Source: an uncultured Faecalibacterium sp. (GTDB lineage Bacteria > Bacillota > Clostridia > Oscillospirales > Ruminococcaceae). Taken from it: 23,960 bases of DNA. Below, piece by piece: positions 8,875 to 13,616 of the stretch. The notes under the pieces were generated by a model that worked only from the letters and a program-made list of their open reading frames with translations, did not search any database and was not told where the DNA came from. The stretch spans positions 1-23,960 of the forward strand of contig CAKTGS010000023.1 of the NCBI GenBank assembly GCA_934561485.1, read 5' to 3'. The translations under genes and the position numbers were made by a program. Each line of letters opens with the position of its first letter. Within the stretch, counting starts at the first letter, position 1.

Positions 8875-9315
8875 ATGTCGTTCAACCCAAAAGACTTTGC
8901 CGGCAGCCACTGCGGCTGCCGCTACCAGCAGGACTACCGCCCCACCCTGGGCCGGGACGGAAAAAAGGAATCCGGCACGTTGGAGGTCATCAAGTTTTAT
9001 TATGATGGTGCCATCCGCTTTGAGCAGCACTGCTACGGCGAAGCGGCCACCTTTGTGTTCGGCGTGTGGGCGTCCGGCATGGACCCGGACGGCACCCTGC
9101 ACTGGGTGCTGCCGGACCGCCGCAAGAGCTACTACGATGAAGCCTACCTGCCCAAAAAGCTGGACCGGGTGGACGAAGCCGGGAACCTGTACTTTGACGG
9201 CGGCGTGTTCCCCTGGAAGCTGGCGGACGATTTTGCCGAGGATCCGCGCTGGGGCCACCCCAAATGGAAAGTAATGCTGGGAAAACTGACCGGAAAGGGT
9301 AAAAAAGGTGACTGA
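8875..9315 (+). CDS. Unknown soluble protein, rhodanese operon
   Basis: I do not recognise this 146-residue protein. It has no signal peptide or membrane segment. It is rich in aromatic residues and Asp/Lys, and looks like a compact mixed alpha/beta or beta domain. An HCGCRY motif near residue 13 puts two cysteines and a histidine together, a possible metal or persulfide site. A Trp-rich region (VFGVWASGMDPDGTLHWVLP) occupies about residues 61-80. The gene begins 15 bases after the rhodanese stop with GAAAGGA as ribosome site, so it is cotranscribed with it. Its context suggests a part in sulfur or Fe-S metabolism. Confidence 0.88.
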   Translation: MSFNPKDFAGSHCGCRYQQDYRPTLGRDGKKESGTLEVIKFYYDGAIRFEQHCYGEAATFVFGVWASGMDPDGTLHWVLPDRRKSYYDEAYLPKKLDRVDEAGNLYFDGGVFPWKLADDFAEDPRWGHPKWKVMLGKLTGKGKKGD

Positions 9316-9332
9316 ATCACCAAAATCGGGTA

Positions 9333-9368
9333 TTCCCATTGACATACTGGGAAATGATATGATATAAC
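9333..9368 (+). promoter_or_regulatory. nifS-nifU promoter with operator-like inverted repeat
   Basis: TTGACA (9339-9344) and TATAAC (9363-9368) are 18 bases apart. A perfect 6-bp inverted repeat, TTCCCA (9333-9338) and TGGGAA (9348-9353) with a 9-bp spacer, brackets the -35 box exactly. A shorter GTAT/ATAC pair overlaps it. This placement fits repression by a dimeric regulator, most simply the nearby Rrf2 protein. The remaining leader to 9459 shows no recognised riboswitch. Confidence 0.65.
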
Positions 9369-9459
9369 TATCCCTGTCAAAATGTGAGTATACGGGCAAA
9401 GGCCCGGACGATGCAGGGCGGCAAGGGCTGTACTGCGTCTGCCAGAAAGGATAATTTCC

Positions 9460-10677
9460 ATGGAAAACACCGAGAAAGTGGTTTATCTGGACAACGCCGC
9501 TACCACGGCTTGTGCACCGGAAGTGCTGGCCGTGATGGTGGAAGCCCTGAGCGGTGCCTGCGGCAACCCCAGCAGCCATTACAGCGTTGGCTACGAAGCC
9601 AAAGAGTTCGTGGACGCAGGCCGCGCCCAGGTGGCCAAGGCCATCAATGCTTCCCCGGCCGAGATCTTCTTTACCGGCTGCGGCTCCGAGGCCGACAACT
9701 GGGCGGTCAAGGGCACTGCCTTTACCAAGGCACGCCAGAACAAGAAGCACCTGATCACCAGCGCCTTCGAGCACCATGCCATCATGCACAGCATGGCTGC
9801 CCTGGAGCGCCTGGGCTTTGAGATCACCTATATCAAGCCCACCTCCGAAGGCTATATCCGCCCCGAGGACGTGGAAGCCGCCATCCGCCCCGACACCGCA
9901 CTGGTCAGCATCATGATGGCCAACAACGAGATCGGCACCATTCAGCCCATCAAGGAGATCGCCGAGATCGCCCACAAGCACGGCGTGTGGATGCACACCG
10001 ATGCTGTGCAGGCTGTGGGTGCCATTCCCGTGGATGTCAAGGCGCTGGGCGTGGATATGCTGTCCATGAGCGCCCACAAGTTCAACGGCCCCAAGGGCAT
10101 GGGTGCCCTGTACTGCCGCAAGGGCGTGTGGCCCCAGAACCTGATCGATGGCGGCAGCCAGGAGGCCCGCCACCGCGCCGGCACCGAGAATGTGGCCGGC
10201 ATTGCCGGTATGGGCAAGGCTCTGGAACTGGCCGCCGCCCACCTGGACGAGCGCATGGCACACGAGCAGCAGCTGCGGGACTACGTCATCGGCCGCGTGC
10301 TGAAGAACATCCCGGAGGCCCGCCTGAACGGCGGCTTGGAGCACCGCCTGCCCGGCAACGTGAACATCAGCTTCCCGGGCCTGGAGGGCGAGACCATTCT
10401 GCTGGACCTGGATATGCACGGCATCTGCGCTTCTACCGGCTCTGCCTGCAACTCCGACAGTCTGGACCCCAGCCATGTTCTGCTGAGCATCGGCGTGCCG
10501 GAAGAGATCGGCCACGGTTCCATGCGGTTCACCTTTGGCCCGCAGAACACCATGGAAGAAGCAAAGTATCTGTGCGATGTGCTGGAGGAAGTGATCCCCC
10601 GCCGCCGCGCAATGAGTTGTATGTGGCTGCAGGGCCAGAACAAGGCCCGCCAGTTCAGCCTGAAGGGAGAGCAGTAA
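9460..10677 (+). CDS. nifS: Cysteine desulfurase NifS
   Basis: 405-residue PLP enzyme that removes sulfur from L-cysteine as a protein persulfide and passes it to the NifU scaffold. VVYLDNAATT opens the fold, SAHKFNGPKG holds the PLP lysine (Lys207), HTDAVQAVG is the cofactor-contact strand, and STGSACNSDSLDPSHVL carries the catalytic Cys330 on a long mobile loop, as in class I NifS/IscS enzymes. About 20 residues follow the usual end at VIPRR. GAAAGGA (9445-9451) lies eight bases from the ATG. nifU starts one base after the stop, so the two are translationally coupled and probably form the general ISC machinery, not a nitrogenase system, because no nif structural genes are present. Confidence 0.97.
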   Translation: MENTEKVVYLDNAATTACAPEVLAVMVEALSGACGNPSSHYSVGYEAKEFVDAGRAQVAKAINASPAEIFFTGCGSEADNWAVKGTAFTKARQNKKHLITSAFEHHAIMHSMAALERLGFEITYIKPTSEGYIRPEDVEAAIRPDTALVSIMMANNEIGTIQPIKEIAEIAHKHGVWMHTDAVQAVGAIPVDVKALGVDMLSMSAHKFNGPKGMGALYCRKGVWPQNLIDGGSQEARHRAGTENVAGIAGMGKALELAAAHLDERMAHEQQLRDYVIGRVLKNIPEARLNGGLEHRLPGNVNISFPGLEGETILLDLDMHGICASTGSACNSDSLDPSHVLLSIGVPEEIGHGSMRFTFGPQNTMEEAKYLCDVLEEVIPRRRAMSCMWLQGQNKARQFSLKGEQ

Positions 10678-10678
10678 G

Positions 10679-11122
10679 ATGGCAAGCATGTATAGCGCAA
10701 AGGTCATGGAGCATTTCGCAAATCCGCACAACGTGGGTGAGATCCCCGATGCCAACGGCGTTGGCGAAGTGGGTAACCCCAAGTGCGGCGATATCATGCG
10801 CATGTACCTGAAGATCGAGAACAACGTGATCGTGGATGTCAAGTTCCTCACCTTCGGCTGCGGCGCCGCCATTGCCACCAGCAGCATGGCCACCGACCTG
10901 ATCAAGGGCAAGACCATTGACGAAGCCCTGAAGCTGACCAACAAGGCCGTTGTGGAAGCCCTGGAAGGTCTGCCCCCCATCAAGGTGCACTGCTCCGTTC
11001 TGGCCGAGCAGGCTGTCAAGGCCGCTCTGTCCGACTACTACCGCCGTCTGGGCATCGACCCGGAACCCATCGTGGGCAAGCTGGAAGAGGATTGCGACCA
11101 CTGCGACAGCTGCGGCGAATAA
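10679..11122 (+). CDS. nifU: Fe-S cluster scaffold NifU/IscU
   Basis: 147-residue IscU-type scaffold on which [2Fe-2S] clusters are built with sulfur from NifS. The three cluster cysteines are Cys36 (GNPKCGD, with the conserved Asp38), Cys61 (TFGCGAAIATSS) and Cys105 (VHCSVLAEQA). Only the N-terminal NifU domain is present, with no central ferredoxin or C-terminal Nfu domain. The tail DCDHCDSCGE adds three cysteines beyond the core fold. The ATG at 10679 has AAGGGAGA (10663-10670) inside the end of nifS. A second ATG three codons on (MYSAKVMEHF) is an alternative start. Confidence 0.96.
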   Translation: MASMYSAKVMEHFANPHNVGEIPDANGVGEVGNPKCGDIMRMYLKIENNVIVDVKFLTFGCGAAIATSSMATDLIKGKTIDEALKLTNKAVVEALEGLPPIKVHCSVLAEQAVKAALSDYYRRLGIDPEPIVGKLEEDCDHCDSCGE

Positions 11123-11145
11123 TTCCTGCTGTAAACCGAAACTGC

Positions 11146-11177
11146 AAGGCCCCTGCCGAAAACGGCGGGGGCCTTTT
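11146..11177 (+). terminator. Terminator of nifS-nifU
   Basis: AAGGCCCCTGCCG (11146-11158) pairs with CGGCGGGGGCCTT (11163-11175) around an AAAA loop and runs into TTTT. It is 23 bases after the nifU stop. Confidence 0.88.
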
Positions 11178-11204
11178 GCGTTCTTTGGGAGCTGCCTCGC
11201 CCTC

Positions 11205-11412
11205 TCCGTCACGGCTCGCGCCGTGCCACCTCTCCCAAGGGGAGAGGCCTTGGCAGTCCACGCGAAGTTTCCGGTTTCGCCAGAGGCTCTCCCTTTGAGG
11301 AAAGACTTCCCCCGGCCGGGGGAAGATGTCGCATAAGCGACAAAAGGGGGAAGGCTTACGGCACCGGGGAAGCCTTTCCTCAAAGGGGGAGGCTGCCGCC
11401 AAACGTGACGGA
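11205..11412. repeat. MITE-like palindromic intergenic element
   Basis: About 208 bp bounded by perfect 9-bp inverted termini TCCGTCACG (11205-11213) and CGTGACGGA (11404-11412). Inside are nested palindromes: CCTCTCCC/GGGGAGAGG near 11229-11248, a long imperfect inverted pair centred on CTCCCTTTGAGGAAAG and CTTTCCTCAAAGG (about 11283-11304 and 11373-11394), and a central module CTTCCCCC/GGGGGAAG followed by TGTCGC/GCGACA (11306-11347). No ORF of its own is credible. The central module recurs near the right end of the window, so this is a dispersed repeat family. It resembles intergenic repeats known from Faecalibacterium, recalled and not checked. Confidence 0.75.
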
Positions 11413-11498
11413 TGAAAGGAGGCCCGCTGTTGTATCCTATCCATTTTGTAATAATCGAATTTTAAAATATCATTTGTTTACAAAATCACCCGTTCGGG

Positions 11499-11535
11499 TT
11501 GTCAGTTCATAAAATGTTAATAATATATTAACATT
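11499..11535 (+). promoter_or_regulatory. Candidate tat operon promoter with a perfect palindrome
   Basis: TTGTCA (11499-11504, five of six) and TAATAT (11521-11526) are 16 bases apart. The -10 lies inside a perfect 10-bp inverted repeat with a 3-bp centre: AATGTTAATA (11513-11522) and TATTAACATT (11526-11535). It has the form of a repressor operator. It would leave a leader of roughly 170 nt before the first tat gene. Confidence 0.5.
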
Positions 11536-11701
11536 CAGTACACCACTTTTCGGTATAAGTAGGGCAGCAAAGGCGCACAGCGCGCCGAATCCCGCAGAAT
11601 GAGGGCAAAAGACGGGACACAAAACAGTTTGCGGCACGCACACAGACGCTGCGGCGGTTCCGGGATCTTCTGCCCCCGCACAGGAAAGGAAACGATTCAG
11701 T

Positions 11702-12217
11702 ATGAAAATTGGTTTTTGGGAACTTGTCGTGGTCGTGATCGTGGCATTCGTGTTCATCGGCCCGGATCAGCTGCCCGTCTACGCCAAAAAGTTTGGCAAG
11801 ATGCTGCGTGAACTCAAAAAGTACACCGGCGCTGCTTCCGAAGAGATCCAGAAGAATGTGGTGGAGCCGTTGAACGAGATCCAGGCTCCCCTCAAGGAGG
11901 CTGTTGCCCCTCTGACCGACATCAAGAAGGACATCGACAACAGCGTGAAGGACGTGACCAAGAGCTTTACCGGCATTGGCAAGACCAGCAAGGAAGAAGC
12001 CGCCAAGAAGGCAGCCGAAGAAGAAGTGACCGATCTGACTGCCGAGGAAGCGGTGGAAGAGCTGCCCGAGCAGGATGCCGCACCGGCTGCTGAGCCGGAA
12101 GCTGCCCCTGCCGAGAAGGCAGAAGAAAAGCCGGTGGAAGCTGCTGCCGCCGAGGAAGCAGCCCCCGCCGCCGAAGAGCCTGCCGAAGCTGCCCCCGCTG
12201 AGGAAGCCAAGGCCTGA
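11702..12217 (+). CDS. TatB-like Sec-independent translocase protein
   Basis: 171-residue single-span membrane protein of the TatA/B family. MKIGFWELVVVVIVAFVFIG is the membrane helix. Glu7, Gly20 and Pro21 in the FIGPDQLP hinge match TatB (Glu8, Gly21, Pro22 in E. coli) better than Firmicute TatA, and a long amphipathic and coiled helix follows (residues 22-105). From about residue 100 the tail is an acidic Ala/Glu/Pro-rich low-complexity stretch of some 70 residues, presumably flexible and cytoplasmic. It is the first gene of a tat operon that also encodes TatA and TatC, so a three-component Tat system is likely. Many Firmicutes have no TatB. A long TatA variant is the alternative. Confidence 0.88.
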   Translation: MKIGFWELVVVVIVAFVFIGPDQLPVYAKKFGKMLRELKKYTGAASEEIQKNVVEPLNEIQAPLKEAVAPLTDIKKDIDNSVKDVTKSFTGIGKTSKEEAAKKAAEEEVTDLTAEEAVEELPEQDAAPAAEPEAAPAEKAEEKPVEAAAAEEAAPAAEEPAEAAPAEEAKA

Positions 12218-12305
12218 TTTCATTGGATACACCGCGCCCGCGGTTGTCATACAAAAGCAATAAGCCCGCCACGCGGCGCGGCAAAGTAAAAAGGAGATAC
12301 TTATT

Positions 12306-12506
12306 ATGCGTATTGGTACTAATGAACTGCTGATCATTCTGGTTGTCGCTCTGCTGATCTTCGGACCCAAGAACCTGCCGAAGCTGGGCAAGATGTTCGG
12401 CAAGACCATCAACGGCTTCAAGAAGGGCATGGAGGACACGGAGGAATCCGAGAATTCCGGTGACGAAGTGAAGAAGGAAGCCAAGAAGGACGAAGACGAG
12501 GAGTAA
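12306..12506 (+). CDS. tatA: Twin-arginine translocase subunit TatA
   Basis: 66-residue protein with one membrane helix (NELLIILVVALLIF), the FGPKNLPKLGK hinge and start of the amphipathic helix, and a short acidic/lysine tail. It should oligomerise to form the Tat protein-conducting pore for folded substrates carrying twin-arginine signals. AAAAAGGAGA (about 12288-12297) precedes the ATG. The 88-bp gap after the TatB-like gene has GC-rich inverted repeats but no terminator T-run. tatC starts two bases after this stop. Confidence 0.95.
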   Translation: MRIGTNELLIILVVALLIFGPKNLPKLGKMFGKTINGFKKGMEDTEESENSGDEVKKEAKKDEDEE

Positions 12507-12508
12507 TT

Positions 12509-13312
12509 GTGGCTACAAACGTAAAGCGCAAAAAGAAAGCCGAAGTCATGGCAGAGGACGGCAGCATGACGCTGACCGGCCATCTGAAAGAACTGCGGAA
12601 CCGGCTCATCATCTGCGCGGTGGTGTTTGTGGTGGGCGTAGTGGTCTCTCTGGCGTATGCAGACCGTCTGATCGACCTGCTTACCGCCATGGGCCGCGCG
12701 TATTACCAGTTCGTGTCCATTGCCCCGCAGGAAAAACTGATGCAGTATTTCCGGGTGTCCATTCTGGCCGGTGTGGTGGTAACAGTGCCTGTGGCCTTTT
12801 ACAACATCTACGCCTTTGCAAAGCCGGGTCTGAAAAAGAGCGAGAGCGCCTTTTTCAAGCTGGTCATGCTGCTGGGTCTGATCCTGTTCTGCGTGGGCGT
12901 GCTGTTTGCTTACAAGCTCATGATGCCGTTTATGCTGCGGTTCCTCAGCACCGGCATCAATGGTGCCGAGTACATCCAGACCACCACCAGCATTGAGAGC
13001 TACGTCAACCTCTGCCTGACCATGTTCATCATCTTTGGCTGTGTGTTCGAGATGCCGCTGATCACCATCATCCTTTCCAAGATGGGCATCATCAACCCGC
13101 AGATTCTCAAGCAGGTGCGCGGTGTGGCCATTGTGATCATCTTCCTGATCGCCGCCATCGTCACCCCGCCGGACATCGTGTCCCAGTGCATGGTGGCTGT
13201 GCCCATGGTGCTGCTGTATTTCGTCAGCATCTTCCTGAGCGGCATTTTCTACAAGCCGCACGATGCGGACGATGACGAAGACGAGGATGACGAAGAAGAG
13301 GACGAGGACTAA
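12509..13312 (+). CDS. tatC: Twin-arginine translocase subunit TatC
   Basis: 267-residue polytopic membrane protein, the Tat signal-peptide receptor. The cytoplasmic N-terminus has the conserved HLKELRNRL (about 25-33), the first loop reaches FAKPGLKKSE, and PPDIVSQ precedes the last spans; six membrane helices can be counted. The start codon is GTG at 12509, with GAGGAG of the tatA end serving as ribosome site and two bases between genes, so translation is coupled. The C-terminus is an unusual stretch of about 18 Asp/Glu residues, echoing the acidic tails of both TatA/B proteins in this operon. Confidence 0.96.
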   Translation: MATNVKRKKKAEVMAEDGSMTLTGHLKELRNRLIICAVVFVVGVVVSLAYADRLIDLLTAMGRAYYQFVSIAPQEKLMQYFRVSILAGVVVTVPVAFYNIYAFAKPGLKKSESAFFKLVMLLGLILFCVGVLFAYKLMMPFMLRFLSTGINGAEYIQTTTSIESYVNLCLTMFIIFGCVFEMPLITIILSKMGIINPQILKQVRGVAIVIIFLIAAIVTPPDIVSQCMVAVPMVLLYFVSIFLSGIFYKPHDADDDEDEDDEEEDED

Positions 13313-13616
13313 GGCTTTTTCGGATCAAGCGATGAAAGAGTGCGCCCCTGCGGGGTGCGCTCTTTTTTTGTGCAAGTGCGGCACCGCAGGGCTTTTGTTC
13401 CGCTGTATTTTGTGCAGCTTGTTTGTTGCGCTTTTGTTGCATATTGTCGATTTATCAAAAATTTTTGCTTGAATTTAGTAAAATCTTCCAATTGTGGAGC
13501 GTTACGGTTCTGTGATACACTTGTTACAGTGAAAAGCCCCGTCCGGCAGGTGCCGGGTCGCGGGAGCGCTATAGTTGAACGTTTCCTGCGGGAAACGGTT
13601 TTGGGAGGATTTGTCT
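13313..13616. other. Intergenic region upstream of the Cys-rich secreted protein
   Basis: After the tat terminator, about 120 bp of AT-rich DNA (13370-13500) precede a weak promoter candidate: TTGTGG (13492-13497), 18 bases, TACACT (13516-13521) with an upstream TGA that could make an extended -10. The leader then carries a palindrome CCGGCA/TGCCGG (13543-13556) and a tight hairpin CGTTTCC/GGAAACG with loop TGCG (13580-13597) directly before the ribosome site GGGAGGA. No small gene is supported. Confidence 0.4.
13337..13369 (+). terminator. Terminator of the tat operon
   Basis: AGAGTGCGCCCC (13337-13348) pairs with GGGGTGCGCTCT (13352-13363, two G-T pairs), followed by a T-run. It ends the operon 25 bases after tatC. 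Confidence 0.9.

Larger units (their letters stand above)
11123..11701. other. Intergenic region between nifU and the tat operon
   Basis: This 579-bp gap contains, in order, the nifU terminator, the MITE-like repeat, an AT-rich segment (about 11440-11540) with the palindromic promoter candidate, and a leader from about 11540 to 11701. No convincing gene is seen. A plus-strand ORF from 11599 overlaps the TatB-like start in another frame and lacks support. Confidence 0.6.

Noticed and set aside
8506..11019. 837-codon open frame on the minus strand
   Set aside because: Antisense to the rhodanese, unknown, nifS and nifU genes. No start-site support and no recognisable domains.
11205..11412. CRISPR array
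   Set aside because: The repeats here are inverted and nested, not regularly spaced direct repeats with unique spacers, and no cas genes are present.
11528..13261. 577-codon minus-strand frame opposite the tat operon
   Set aside because: TatA and TatC motifs on the plus strand are unambiguous.
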